Source of the DNA: an uncultured Prevotellaceae bacterium
GTDB taxonomy: Bacteria > Bacteroidota > Bacteroidia > Bacteroidales > Bacteroidaceae
Assembly (NCBI GenBank): GCA_902800495.1
Contig: CADCET010000005.1
Location: 62,001 to 126,000, forward strand
Reading direction: 5' to 3'
Length of the DNA: 64,000 bases
Shown here: piece by piece, positions 1-8,363 of the stretch
How positions within the stretch are numbered: position 1 is the stretch's first letter
Layout of the letters: each line of letters opens with the position of its first letter
The notes under the pieces: generated by a model
What the model was told of the DNA's origin: nothing
The model's database searches: none
The model's input: the letters and a program-made list of their open reading frames with translations, nothing else
Made by a program: the position numbers and the translations under genes

Positions 1-1839
1 GCGGATAATCTCCTCGGCCGAGCCGCTCATACCGATGAACGTGGCCACGATGACAGACATGAAGAAGTAGCTCACCAGGTTCTTGTTGTCCATCACGGTA
101 TAGCCGCTTGGCGGGGCATAGCGCGTCAGGAACGAGCATACCAGTGCCAGCAGCGGTGCCTCCAGCAGCGTGATGAGCAGGTATTGCAGGTTGGTGATCT
201 TCGTGCGGAAATTGCGGTGCAGGAAGATGGCCAACTGCTTCAGCGGTCCCGGTTTGCGCTGGTCTGAGGGTGGAATGTTGCTGACTGCGGGCTGCTTCAT
301 CGGCTTGCGCTTCTTCAAGTACAGCTCGTGCCACTCCTGTGGCGTCATCTTGCGCTCGTCAGACAGTTCGCCGGTGCTGGTGAGTGCCTTCTCGTCGATG
401 ATGTTCAGCACCACCTCCGGGTTCACGTTGCCACACATAGGACAGGCGCTGGTTTCGGCGTCGGCGTAATTGGCGGCCTCCTTGAAATAGGTGATGGCGT
501 CGATGGGGTTGCCGTCGAAGACGGGGTAGCCGCCCTTGTCGAGCAGCCACAGGCGGTCGAACAGTTTATAGACATCGCTCGACGGCTGGTGAATGTTGAC
601 AATGATGAGTTTTCCCTTGAAGGTCTGTTCCTTCAGCAGGTTGATGACCTTCTCGGTGTCTGACGACGAAAGACCCGACGTCGGCTCGTCGAGGAAGAGC
701 ACCGCCGGCTCGCGTATCAGCTCCAAGGCAATGTTCAGGCGCTTGCGCTGTCCGCCGCTGATGAACTTGTTGATGGCTGAACCCACCTTCAGGTCTTTGG
801 CAGCCTCAAGTCCCAAGTCCTTCAGAATCTTCATGACGCGACGGTCCAGCTCGTCGGCGGCCATACCCTCGAAACACAGCTTGGCCGTGAACCACAGGTT
901 CTGGTAGACCGTCAGTTCCTCTATCAGCAGGTCGTCCTGCGGCACAAAGCCTATGAGCGACTTCGCCGCCGGCTCCGAGATGTCGTGGCCGTTGATGGTG
1001 AGCGTGCCCTCCTGCGGCTTCATACTGCCGTTCAGGAGCGAGAGTAGCGTCGTCTTGCCCGTGCCGGAGCCGCCCATGACGGCCAGCAGTTCGCCGTTGC
1101 GGAGTGTGAAGCTCAGGTTGTGTATGCCGTTGTCGCTGCCGGGGAATCGGAAGTTGATGTCGCGTCCGCAGTACTCTACCGGGTGTACCTTCTCCACCTT
1201 TCCGCCCATCCTTTGCTGGTAGGCTTCGATGATGGTGGAGTAGTAGACCGGCTGGCCGTTGCGGCTCTTCAGCACACTGCTTTGCAGCATCACCTGATAG
1301 GCCCCCGGCAATACTGGCACGTCGTTCAGCAACAGGCTGTCCGTGCCGGTATAGGTGAATATCAGCACGCCTGTCGACGGTTCAAGAAGCGTCTTCACCT
1401 GTCCGTCGCTGCCCTCTAATGGGAGAATCATCACGTGCTCCGTCTCACGGCCACTCACGTAGTCCTTATAATCCGCGAATACGCTGTTGGGGATATGGAA
1501 CTGCTCGGCCATCGCCTGGAACATCGCCGGCGTACTCTCTTTGAATCCGCAGAACTCCATCAGACGGAGTAATAATAGCGACTCCTCGCGCGCCGAACTG
1601 TTGCCATGCAGATTCGCGCAGATGGTCTTCACCGTCTCCGTCATGTCCATATCGTCCGTCAGCTCATACGCACTGCGCATGTCGCTGTACAGGTCCAGAT
1701 AGGCGTCGATGTTGCGGATGCCGAAATGATGGCGCAAATAGTTGCTCAGCATGGTTTTTGCCCATGCCTCGTCTACTTGCTCTTCCTTGCCAAACAAGGC
1801 AAACAAGCTAAGAAAACTGGATAAGATGATATCGGTCAT
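1..1839 (-). CDS. ABCG-like ABC transporter, ATPase-permease fusion (partial)
   Basis: The reading frame starts at ATG 1839 and runs off the window edge, so the C-terminus is missing (613 codons seen). An N-terminal helical region of about 230 residues of unknown role comes first. The nucleotide-binding domain follows: Walker A GGSGTGKTT near residue 255, signature ISGGQRKRLN near 357, Walker B LFLDEPTSGL near 378. Hydrophobic segments begin near residue 550, as expected for an ABC-2 permease fused behind the ATPase. This order (ATPase then membrane domain) is the ABCG/White layout. Substrate is unknown. An upstream ATG is followed at once by a stop, which supports this start. Confidence 0.85.
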   Translation of the reverse strand, partial: MTDIILSSFLSLFALFGKEEQVDEAWAKTMLSNYLRHHFGIRNIDAYLDLYSDMRSAYELTDDMDMTETVKTICANLHGNSSAREESLLLLRLMEFCGFKESTPAMFQAMAEQFHIPNSVFADYKDYVSGRETEHVMILPLEGSDGQVKTLLEPSTGVLIFTYTGTDSLLLNDVPVLPGAYQVMLQSSVLKSRNGQPVYYSTIIEAYQQRMGGKVEKVHPVEYCGRDINFRFPGSDNGIHNLSFTLRNGELLAVMGGSGTGKTTLLSLLNGSMKPQEGTLTINGHDISEPAAKSLIGFVPQDDLLIEELTVYQNLWFTAKLCFEGMAADELDRRVMKILKDLGLEAAKDLKVGSAINKFISGGQRKRLNIALELIREPAVLFLDEPTSGLSSSDTEKVINLLKEQTFKGKLIIVNIHQPSSDVYKLFDRLWLLDKGGYPVFDGNPIDAITYFKEAANYADAETSACPMCGNVNPEVVLNIIDEKALTSTGELSDERKMTPQEWHELYLKKRKPMKQPAVSNIPPSDQRKPGPLKQLAIFLHRNFRTKITNLQYLLITLLEAPLLALVCSFLTRYAPPSGYTVMDNKNLVSYFFMSVIVATFIGMSGSAEEIIR

Positions 1840-1854
1840 TCGTTTCTTAGCATT

Positions 1855-1870
1855 CAATTAACGTTAATTG
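1855..1870. promoter_or_regulatory. 16-bp perfect palindrome in the ABC transporter leader
   Basis: CAATTAACGTTAATTG is fully self-complementary. It lies between the -7 box at 1874-1882 and the ATG at 1839. A site here could bind a dimeric repressor or form a small hairpin in the mRNA; the role is inferred. Confidence 0.4.
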
Positions 1871-1873
1871 CCT

Positions 1874-1882
1874 GCAAATATA
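1874..1882 (-). promoter_or_regulatory. Bacteroidetes -7 box for the ABC transporter
   Basis: On the minus strand this reads TATATTTGC, matching the TAnnTTTGC consensus. It sits 35 nt before the start codon at 1839. No clear TTTG -33 box is seen. Confidence 0.5.
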
Positions 1883-1973
1883 TGAAAAATTGCAGACTTA
1901 GGACTTGTCGTAAAAGTTAAAAAGAATTAAAGGCAAAGAATTGGGCTATTTATGCCCGAAATCGGCAGGCTTT

Positions 1974-2591
1974 TTACCTGCAGTTCAGTTCCAACACCTT
2001 GCGCTCTTCAAGCCATCCTTCCAAGTGGTCGCCGATATTGACAGGCCCTACGCCAACGGGAGTTCCCGTGTAGAGCAGGTCGCCCGTCTTCAGCGTGAAG
2101 AACCGCGAAATGTAGCTGATAATCTCGTCTACCGTGTAAAGCATGTCGCTCGTCCGTCCCTCCTGCACCGTCCGTCCGTTGATGTCGAGATGGAACTGCA
2201 GGCGCTGAATGTCGATGAATTTCTCCTTCTCTACCCATTCGCCGATGGCCGCCGAGCCGTCGAAGCCCTTGCAGATAGTCCACGGCTGGCCAGCCTCGCT
2301 GGCTCGTCGCTGCAGGTCGCGGGCGGTGAAGTCGATGCCCACGGTCACAGCGTCATAGTAGCGGTGGGCAAAGCGGGTGGGAATGTTCTTGCCTAAGCGG
2401 CAGATGCGCACCACCACCTCTGCCTCGTAGTCGATGCGCCCCATGTCGTCGGGCACGAAAAACGGCTTGCCGCGTGTCAGCAGTGCCGAGTCGGCCTTGG
2501 TGAATATCACAGGCTCGTCGGGCCGTTTCAGCGTCCCGTGAAGTTCCTGATTGTGTGCGGCATAATTCATGCCAATAGCAAATATCTTCAT
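1974..2591 (-). CDS. FAH-family (fumarylacetoacetate hydrolase-like) protein
   Basis: This is a 205-residue single-domain FAH-family protein starting MKIFAIGMNY. Conserved segments include the acidic metal-binding stretch DYEAEVVV, WTICKGFDGSAAIG and the late GDLLYTGTPVGVGP loop. Known members are Mg2+-dependent hydrolases or decarboxylases of acylpyruvates and related 2-oxo compounds; the exact substrate cannot be told. An in-frame TTG lies two codons upstream, but the ATG at 2591 fits the family start. It sits 9 bases after the RNase H stop, so the two are probably co-transcribed. Confidence 0.85.
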   Translation of the reverse strand: MKIFAIGMNYAAHNQELHGTLKRPDEPVIFTKADSALLTRGKPFFVPDDMGRIDYEAEVVVRICRLGKNIPTRFAHRYYDAVTVGIDFTARDLQRRASEAGQPWTICKGFDGSAAIGEWVEKEKFIDIQRLQFHLDINGRTVQEGRTSDMLYTVDEIISYISRFFTLKTGDLLYTGTPVGVGPVNIGDHLEGWLEERKVLELNCR

Positions 2592-2600
2592 ACGCAAGAA

Positions 2601-3071
2601 CTATTTTCGTCCGAAGTCGGCAGGCACCTCCCCCCACTTCTGCGTCTCCCATTTAATAATGGGATTACGGAAGTCGTGGGTCTGCAGCCACCGTTCGGCT
2701 CGTGCGATAATCTGGTAGAGCGGCTCCGTCTCCGGCGTCCGTTCCAGCTTGGTCTTACACTGCCGCTTCTTCACCCACAGCATCGCGTTCACCGAGTCCG
2801 AATAGATGGTCTTCGTGTACAGCCCCTGTTGCCAGCAGAGCGCCAAGGCGTGGACGATGGCCAGAAACTCGCCGATGTTGTTCGTCCCCTTCATCGGTCC
2901 GAAGTGAAACACGCGGGCACCGGTAGCCAGGTCGATGGCCTGATACTCCATCGGCCCGGGGTTGCCCGAGCACGCCGCGTCCACGGCCCACGCATCGGCT
3001 GTCACCTCCATCGGCAGCGGCAGCACCGTATCGTTACGGTAATCTGGCGGATTTATATTTTCAATCTTCAA
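2601..3071 (-). CDS. RNase H-family protein
   Basis: This is a ribonuclease HI-type fold. All four acidic active-site residues can be placed: D31 in AVDAACSGNPGP, E68 in NNIGEFL, D92 in YSDSVNA and D152 in PADFGRK. It probably degrades RNA in RNA-DNA hybrids in the cytoplasm. The start is uncertain. The full frame uses TTG at 3071, which lies inside a TTCAATTC-type repeat; the first ATG is at 3011 and removes 20 residues but keeps the catalytic core. The -7 box at 3099-3107 allows either start. The downstream FAH-family gene follows closely. Confidence 0.8.
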   Translation of the reverse strand: MKIENINPPDYRNDTVLPLPMEVTADAWAVDAACSGNPGPMEYQAIDLATGARVFHFGPMKGTNNIGEFLAIVHALALCWQQGLYTKTIYSDSVNAMLWVKKRQCKTKLERTPETEPLYQIIARAERWLQTHDFRNPIIKWETQKWGEVPADFGRK

Positions 3072-3093
3072 TTCTCAATTCTTCAATTCTCTT
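3062..3093. repeat. Short AT-rich tandem repeat (ATTCTCA/ATTCTTCA type)
   Basis: Imperfect units of CTTCAATTCT lie between the -7 box and the coding region of the RNase H gene, and contain its possible TTG start. Similar TTGAGAATTGAGAA repeats occur at 38508-38541. Confidence 0.6.
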
Positions 3094-3098
3094 CGGCT

Positions 3099-3107
3099 GC
3101 AAAGGTA
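3099..3107 (-). promoter_or_regulatory. Bacteroidetes -7 box for the RNase H gene
   Basis: The minus strand reads TACCTTTGC followed by AGCC, a close match to TAnnTTTGC. It lies 28 nt before TTG 3071. Confidence 0.6.
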
Positions 3108-3214
3108 GTGCTTTTCTTTCCATCTCATGGCCCATTTCGATTTGTTTAACACAAATTAAGGGGGCGGCAACGCCTATTTTTGAGGATTATACATGTCATC
3201 TCAGAAATTTTGTC

Positions 3215-3223
3215 TAAATTTGC
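3215..3223 (+). promoter_or_regulatory. Bacteroidetes -7 box for the helicase gene
   Basis: TAAATTTGC sits 7 nt before ATG 3230, so the transcript would have almost no leader. No TTTG at the usual spacing is visible. Confidence 0.5.
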
Positions 3224-3229
3224 AATCCG

Positions 3230-6200
3230 ATGACAGTAGACGAATTGTTTGGACGGTGTAGCGAGTTGGCGCTGACGGAACCTTCGGCAGCGGCACTGCG
3301 CTTTATGCACGAAACGCTGGTACTCTGTTGTGCCGAAGGGCTGAAGACTGTGGGTACGGGCTTCGGCAGTCTTTTCTCGCAGGTGGATTTCCTGACGAAG
3401 CATAGCGGTATGACGGTGGCCGAGCGCATAGCGATACAGGCTGTGAGGCGACGCTCGAACCATACTGAGGTGCCTCCCCGTGAACAGTGGCTGCAGGATG
3501 TGCGGACGCTGGCACGCTTCATCTCGGCGGTGTTCAAGACCAGCGTGCCCGACGGGCTGACGCAGCTGATACCCCATTCGCCACAGACGCCTGAACACGT
3601 CGCGCCCACCATCAACCGCCGCTACCTGAGATGTATTGTCAGCACGTGGAATGAGCAGACGATAGAGGCAGACACGGCTGACGGCGCACACATCACTATC
3701 GACTACACGGAACAGGCTTACCTGAACAAGGTATTACGCGAGGGCATGCAACTGAACCTGCTCGACTGTCATGTGGAACACGACACGCACATACAGCCAG
3801 GCTTAGTGGTAGTAGAGCCCGACTTCCTGATAGACATCTCGACGCTGGCTCGCTGCTTCCAGGCGGAATACGGTCATCACCCCCTGCTCTACACCATCGA
3901 ACGGCTGAAGCCGCGTGCCAACTCGCAGGCCATCCTTCTTGGTAACTTTGCCGGCACGGCGTTAGACAATATCATTAACCAGGCCGACCACCGCATCAGC
4001 GACAGCATCAGCCAGTCGTTTCGCGAACAGGCCCTTCAGTTCTGTACCTGCGAAGACTTCAACCCGGCAACCTTCGTCGCCGACGCACAGCAGCAATGCC
4101 AGAACATCAGCGAGGCGGTAACGGCACTCTTCACCGAAGCAGGCTACGACCGCTCGAAAGCCCTGCTGGAACCGTCGTTCGTCTGCGAACGCTTAGGTCT
4201 GCAGGGGCGTGTCGACTTGATGACGAGCGATATGCGGCTATTAGTAGAGCAGAAGTCGGGTAAGAACTATAGCATCGAGCGGCCGACAGCCAACATCCAG
4301 CACAAGGAAGACCACTACGTTCAGCTGCTGCTCTATTACGGCATCCTGCGCTACAACTTCGGACGGACAGACAGTCAGGTAGACATCCGCCTGCTCTACT
4401 CGCGCTATCCCGCCACACAGGGTCTGCTCTACGTCAACTTCTATCGCGAGCTGTTCCGAGAAGCCATCCGGCTACGCAATAAGATCGTGGCCACAGAACT
4501 GCTGATGGCTCGCGAGGGCTTTGGGCGCATTCTGCCGCTGCTGCAGCCCGCCGTCGTCTACAAGGAGGCTAAGAAGGACGGTTTTTACTACCGCTACATC
4601 GAACCTCAACTCTCAGTTCTCAGTTCTCAGTTCACACCTCTCAGTTTGACCGAGCGCGCCTACTTTGAGCGCATGATGACCTTCGTCTATCGTGAACAGC
4701 TACTGCAGAAGGTGGGGCGGCAGGAAGGCCATGGCAGCGCGGTGAGCGACCTCTGGAACATGCCACTGACCGAGAAGATAGAAACGGGCAATATCATCAC
4801 CGAGCTGTCGGGTACTGACTTAGCCAACTTCCGACGGGGCGACATGGTGTACGTCTACAACTACGAGCAAGAGCCCGACGTACGCAACGCCATATTATAT
4901 AAAGGTACGATAGAAGAGATTGGCAACGGCGGCGTGAAAGTGCGGCTGAACGACGAGCAGCAAGGTTTCGACCCCATGAACGAGCCGCATTGGGCCATTG
5001 AGCACGCCAGCAGCGACCAGAACACCACCAGCGCCATCAAGGGTCTGTATCAGTTTGTCACAGCCAGTACCGACAAGCGCACCCTGCTCTTAGGACAGCG
5101 GACGCCACGCGTCGACAGCAGTCTGCAGCTGTCGCACAGCTATCACCCTCATTACGACGACATCCTGCTGCGAGCCAAGCAGGCGCGCGACTACTTCTTA
5201 CTCGTCGGTCCTCCGGGTACAGGCAAGACGTCGATGGCACTCCGATTCCTGGTGGAAGAGGAACAATCCTCTCTCCTCTTATTATCCTACACCAACCGTG
5301 CTGTGGACGAGATCTGTGCCATGCTTGAAGATGCCGGCAAGAACTACCTGCGCATTGCCAACGAAACATCGTGCGACCCGCGCTTCAAAGGGCGGCTCTT
5401 AGAGACCATGCTCGAACAGCATACGAAGCTCGACGATATTCGGCAACGTATCATAGAGACACCCATCATCGTAGGTACCACCTCCATCATGCAGGCACGG
5501 CCCTACATCTTCGCATTGAAGCATTTCTCGCTCTGCATTGTCGACGAAGCCTCGCAGATTCTGGAGCCAGGACTTGTCGGCTTGCTCAGTAGCGACCGCA
5601 TCGACCGCTTTATCCTGATAGGCGACCATAAACAGCTGCCGGCTGTCGTACAACAGACAGAGGAGGAGTCGCGGGTAGACGACCCCCTGCTCAACGACAT
5701 CGGCATCACCGACTGTCGGCAGTCGCTCTTCGAACGGCTACTCAACTGGGAGCGCCACTGCGGACGAACGGCATTGACGGGCATCCTGCGAAAGCAAGGC
5801 CGTATGCACCCCGACATAGCACAATTCCCTAACCGTATGTTCTACCACGACGAGCAGTTGGAGCCTGTGCCGTTGGAGCACCAGTTGGACACGTCGCTAC
5901 ACTACGACCTGCCGTCAGAGGATGCTACCGACGACCTGCTGAAACAACGGCGCGTGGTGTTTTTTGATAATAGGTCCTATGGGTCCTATGGGTCCTATAA
6001 GACCTATAAGTCCTATAAGCCCCATGAGTTCTCCGACAAGAGCAATCCCGCTGAAGCCCGCATCGTGGCCGACCTTCTGCGGCGCATCCATCGCTTTTAC
6101 GGCCCGCGTTTCGACTGTGCCAAGACGGTGGGCGTCATCGTGCCTTATCGTAACCAGATAGCTACCATCCGCAGCGAGATAGAGCGATTAGGCATCGACA

Positions 6201-6466
6201 GTCTGCGGCACATCTCCATCGACACCGTTGAGCGCTATCAAGGCTCACAGCGCGACGTTATCATCTACTCGTTCACCGTCAGCCGCCCCTACCAGCTTGA
6301 CTTCCTCACCTCGAACTGTTTTGAAGAGAACGGCCGCACCATCGACCGCAAGCTGAATGTTGCCATCACTCGCGCCCGCAAACAACTGCTGATGACGGGC
6401 AACGCAACACTCCTCAGCCGCAACCCCGTCTTCAAGCAGCTTATCGAGTCGGCAGACGCAAAATAA
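3230..6466 (+). CDS. Dna2-like nuclease-helicase (PD-(D/E)XK plus SF1B helicase)
   Basis: The 1078-residue protein has two parts. Near residues 312-345 there is a RecB/Cas4/Dna2-type nuclease signature: LGLQGRVDLM followed by LLVEQKSGK (the D...ExK core). A superfamily 1 helicase follows: Walker A GPPGTGKTS near 660, DEAS box IVDEASQI near 770, GDHKQLP near 798, VERYQGSQRD near 1000 and NVAITRARKQL near 1043. The domain order matches Dna2/NAM7-like enzymes that cut and unwind DNA flaps or ends. Two repeat-derived inserts interrupt the chain, near residues 458-470 (Leu/Ser-rich) and 914-932 (GSY/KTY repeats). It stands alone with its own promoter. Confidence 0.85.
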   Translation: MTVDELFGRCSELALTEPSAAALRFMHETLVLCCAEGLKTVGTGFGSLFSQVDFLTKHSGMTVAERIAIQAVRRRSNHTEVPPREQWLQDVRTLARFISAVFKTSVPDGLTQLIPHSPQTPEHVAPTINRRYLRCIVSTWNEQTIEADTADGAHITIDYTEQAYLNKVLREGMQLNLLDCHVEHDTHIQPGLVVVEPDFLIDISTLARCFQAEYGHHPLLYTIERLKPRANSQAILLGNFAGTALDNIINQADHRISDSISQSFREQALQFCTCEDFNPATFVADAQQQCQNISEAVTALFTEAGYDRSKALLEPSFVCERLGLQGRVDLMTSDMRLLVEQKSGKNYSIERPTANIQHKEDHYVQLLLYYGILRYNFGRTDSQVDIRLLYSRYPATQGLLYVNFYRELFREAIRLRNKIVATELLMAREGFGRILPLLQPAVVYKEAKKDGFYYRYIEPQLSVLSSQFTPLSLTERAYFERMMTFVYREQLLQKVGRQEGHGSAVSDLWNMPLTEKIETGNIITELSGTDLANFRRGDMVYVYNYEQEPDVRNAILYKGTIEEIGNGGVKVRLNDEQQGFDPMNEPHWAIEHASSDQNTTSAIKGLYQFVTASTDKRTLLLGQRTPRVDSSLQLSHSYHPHYDDILLRAKQARDYFLLVGPPGTGKTSMALRFLVEEEQSSLLLLSYTNRAVDEICAMLEDAGKNYLRIANETSCDPRFKGRLLETMLEQHTKLDDIRQRIIETPIIVGTTSIMQARPYIFALKHFSLCIVDEASQILEPGLVGLLSSDRIDRFILIGDHKQLPAVVQQTEEESRVDDPLLNDIGITDCRQSLFERLLNWERHCGRTALTGILRKQGRMHPDIAQFPNRMFYHDEQLEPVPLEHQLDTSLHYDLPSEDATDDLLKQRRVVFFDNRSYGSYGSYKTYKSYKPHEFSDKSNPAEARIVADLLRRIHRFYGPRFDCAKTVGVIVPYRNQIATIRSEIERLGIDSLRHISIDTVERYQGSQRDVIIYSFTVSRPYQLDFLTSNCFEENGRTIDRKLNVAITRARKQLLMTGNATLLSRNPVFKQLIESADAK
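4606..4645 (+). repeat. 7-nt repeat array (CTCAGTT) inside the helicase gene
   Basis: At least three exact CTCAGTT units lie in frame and encode a Leu-Ser-rich stretch (LSVLSSQF) between the nuclease and helicase parts. The opposite strand of this unit contains TGA, so only this orientation stays open. Confidence 0.75.
5972..6019 (+). repeat. 9-nt repeat array (GGGTCCTAT) inside the helicase gene
   Basis: Units GGGTCCTAT and then AAGTCCTAT or AAGACCTAT encode repeats of Gly/Lys-Ser/Thr-Tyr. A 9-nt period keeps the frame. A related array lies in RNase III at 8470-8558. Confidence 0.8.
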
Positions 6467-6484
6467 AAGAAAATCGTCAAATTA

Positions 6485-6517
6485 TTTGGTGATAAGTAGA
6501 AAAGTGCTTATCTTTGC
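6485..6517 (+). promoter_or_regulatory. Promoter of the ABC ATPase-CobD-like operon
   Basis: TTTG at 6485-6488 is followed 20 nt later by TATCTTTGC at 6509-6517, an excellent fit to the Bacteroidetes sigma-ABfr consensus. ATG 6524 follows after 6 nt. Confidence 0.75.
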
Positions 6518-6523
6518 AGCCTT

Positions 6524-7315
6524 ATGAATAAAGACTGTGTTGAACTACGCCAACTGAGCATCGGCTACCAAACCAAGAAAAACACCAAAGTGGTGGCCGA
6601 CGGCATTAACGCTACCATCCACGAGGGTGAACTGACCTGTCTGCTCGGTGCTAACGGTGTAGGCAAGTCAACACTGTTGCGCACGTTGTCGGCCTTCCAG
6701 CCCAAGTTAGGGGGCAGTATCGTCATCGATGGCCGCGAGATTGACGACTATACAGCCGCAGAACTGAGTCGTGCGGTTGGCGTGGTACTGACGGAGAAAC
6801 CCGACGTGCGCAATATGACCGTCGACGAACTGGTCAGTCTGGGGCGCTCGCCTTACACTGGGTTCTGGGGCACCTATTCTGACGACGACCGGCGCATCGT
6901 CAGCAAGGCCATCGAGCAGGTAGGCATCGCCGATCTTCAAGACAGGCTGGTAGACACCCTGTCGGACGGTGAGCGCCAGAAGGTGATGATAGCAAAGGCA
7001 CTGGCCCAGCAGACGCCTGTCATCTACTTAGACGAGCCGACAGCATTCCTCGACTTCCCCAGTAAGGTGGAGGTGATGTTGCTGCTCAGACAAATCTGTC
7101 AGCAGGCACGGAAGATTATCTTTCTGTCGACACACGACCTGGAACTGGCCCTACAGGTGGCTGATCGCATCTGGCTGATGGACCGCTCAGAGGGACTCTG
7201 CATCGGCACCCCGCATGAGTTGGCTGGTAATGGTGTACTTAGCCGGTTTATAGAGCGGCGCGGCATACGTTTCGACAGCGACACACTGACAATTAAAATA
7301 GACAAGACAGCATGA
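6524..7315 (+). CDS. Corrinoid/iron-chelate-type ABC transporter ATPase
   Basis: This is a 263-residue stand-alone ATPase of the FepC/BtuD type. Walker A is GANGVGKST (residues 42-50), the signature is LSDGERQ (146-152, D replacing the common G), Walker B is PVIYLDEPT (165-173) and the switch His is in STHDLEL. It would power import of a metal chelate or cobamide through an inner-membrane permease. No permease or binding protein lies beside it here. Its stop overlaps the next start by 4 bases, which couples it to the CobD-like enzyme and favours a corrinoid role. Confidence 0.8.
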   Translation: MNKDCVELRQLSIGYQTKKNTKVVADGINATIHEGELTCLLGANGVGKSTLLRTLSAFQPKLGGSIVIDGREIDDYTAAELSRAVGVVLTEKPDVRNMTVDELVSLGRSPYTGFWGTYSDDDRRIVSKAIEQVGIADLQDRLVDTLSDGERQKVMIAKALAQQTPVIYLDEPTAFLDFPSKVEVMLLLRQICQQARKIIFLSTHDLELALQVADRIWLMDRSEGLCIGTPHELAGNGVLSRFIERRGIRFDSDTLTIKIDKTA

Positions 7316-8328
7316 TACATGGACACGGCGACGACGCCTTCCGCTACGACGCCATCAAAATGAACTTCAGCTCAAACCTGCCAGGTTTCGCAGACCTGAC
7401 AGCACTGAAAGCGCATCTGGCCACCAAGCTCGATGTCGTCGGCGCCTATCCCGAGCCTGAAGCCACCACATTGGAGGCCATGCTGGCTGAAGAACTGAAC
7501 ATTCCCCCGTCCCATATCTTGGTGACCTCGGGTGCTACCGAGGCCATCTATCTCATTGCACAGCTCTATCGCGGCTATGCGTCCGTCATTCCACAGCCAA
7601 CGTTCAGCGAATATGAGGACGCCTGCCGTATGAACGGCCATATCGTATCATACTACGACAACGACGACATGGAAGTGTTGCCAGACAACCGCGTCTACTG
7701 GCTCTGCAACCCCAACAACCCGACAGGTAACGTGATGCTGAAGGCACTGATGAGCCACGTCATCCGCGAGCAGCGAGCCTATACCTTCGTCGTCGACCAG
7801 TCGTATGAGGGCTATACGATGAAGTCGATGCTTGTTCCCAACGAGATGCTCGACTGTCACAACCTCATCTTGCTCCACTCGATGACGAAACAGTATTGCA
7901 TTCCCGGCCTGCGCTTAGGCTACGTCACGGCCTCGCCTATCATCATCGACCGTCTGCGCCTGCTGCGCCAGCCCTGGACGGTCAATGCCTTAGCTATCGA
8001 AGCAGGCAAGTTCCTGATAGAAAACCATATTGAGGTGATTCCCGACAAGCAGGCCTATCTGAACGAAGCCCGCAGGCTGCACACAGCATTAAGCCAGCTG
8101 CCGGGACTGATGCTCATGGACAGCGATACCAATTTTATGCTCTGCTATCTTGAAAGGAGCCATTCGGCCCACCTGAAACAGTGGCTCATCGACAACTATG
8201 GCATCCTGGTTCGCGACGCCTCCAACTTCCACGGGCTTGACAACCATTGTTTCCGCGTATCAGCACAGACGCCAAAAGAAAATGAGGCACTCATTGATGC
8301 TATCAAGGAGTACCTCAATAATAATTGA
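7312..8328 (+). CDS. CobD-like PLP enzyme (threonine-phosphate decarboxylase / HisC family)
   Basis: This is a 338-residue fold type I aminotransferase-like protein. The N-terminus MIHGHGDD resembles the His-Gly start of CobD proteins. Other motifs are TSGATEA (phosphate contact), NPNNPTG (133-139), the PLP lysine K193 in SMTKQY, and R201 in GLRLGY. CobD makes aminopropanol phosphate for the cobamide lower loop, while HisC makes histidinol phosphate; both share these residues. The overlap with a FepC/BtuD-type ATPase makes cobamide salvage the better guess. Confidence 0.7.
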   Translation: MIHGHGDDAFRYDAIKMNFSSNLPGFADLTALKAHLATKLDVVGAYPEPEATTLEAMLAEELNIPPSHILVTSGATEAIYLIAQLYRGYASVIPQPTFSEYEDACRMNGHIVSYYDNDDMEVLPDNRVYWLCNPNNPTGNVMLKALMSHVIREQRAYTFVVDQSYEGYTMKSMLVPNEMLDCHNLILLHSMTKQYCIPGLRLGYVTASPIIIDRLRLLRQPWTVNALAIEAGKFLIENHIEVIPDKQAYLNEARRLHTALSQLPGLMLMDSDTNFMLCYLERSHSAHLKQWLIDNYGILVRDASNFHGLDNHCFRVSAQTPKENEALIDAIKEYLNNN

Positions 8329-8343
8329 GAAATGAGAAATGAA
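8325..8343. repeat. Short GAGAAAT repeat after the CobD-like gene
   Basis: Two TGAGAAA units follow the stop of the CobD-like gene. The same unit is found four times at 50692-50721. Confidence 0.5.
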
Positions 8344-8363
8344 GAGCGCGATGCTCTTCTTCC

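Noticed and set aside
2538..3149. Plus-strand frame opposite the RNase H gene
   Set aside because: The minus-strand RNase H has all four catalytic acids. The plus-strand frame begins inside the FAH gene and looks random.
6467..6523. Cobalamin riboswitch before the ABC ATPase
   Set aside because: The gap is only 57 nt and holds a full promoter, leaving no room for a riboswitch of about 200 nt.
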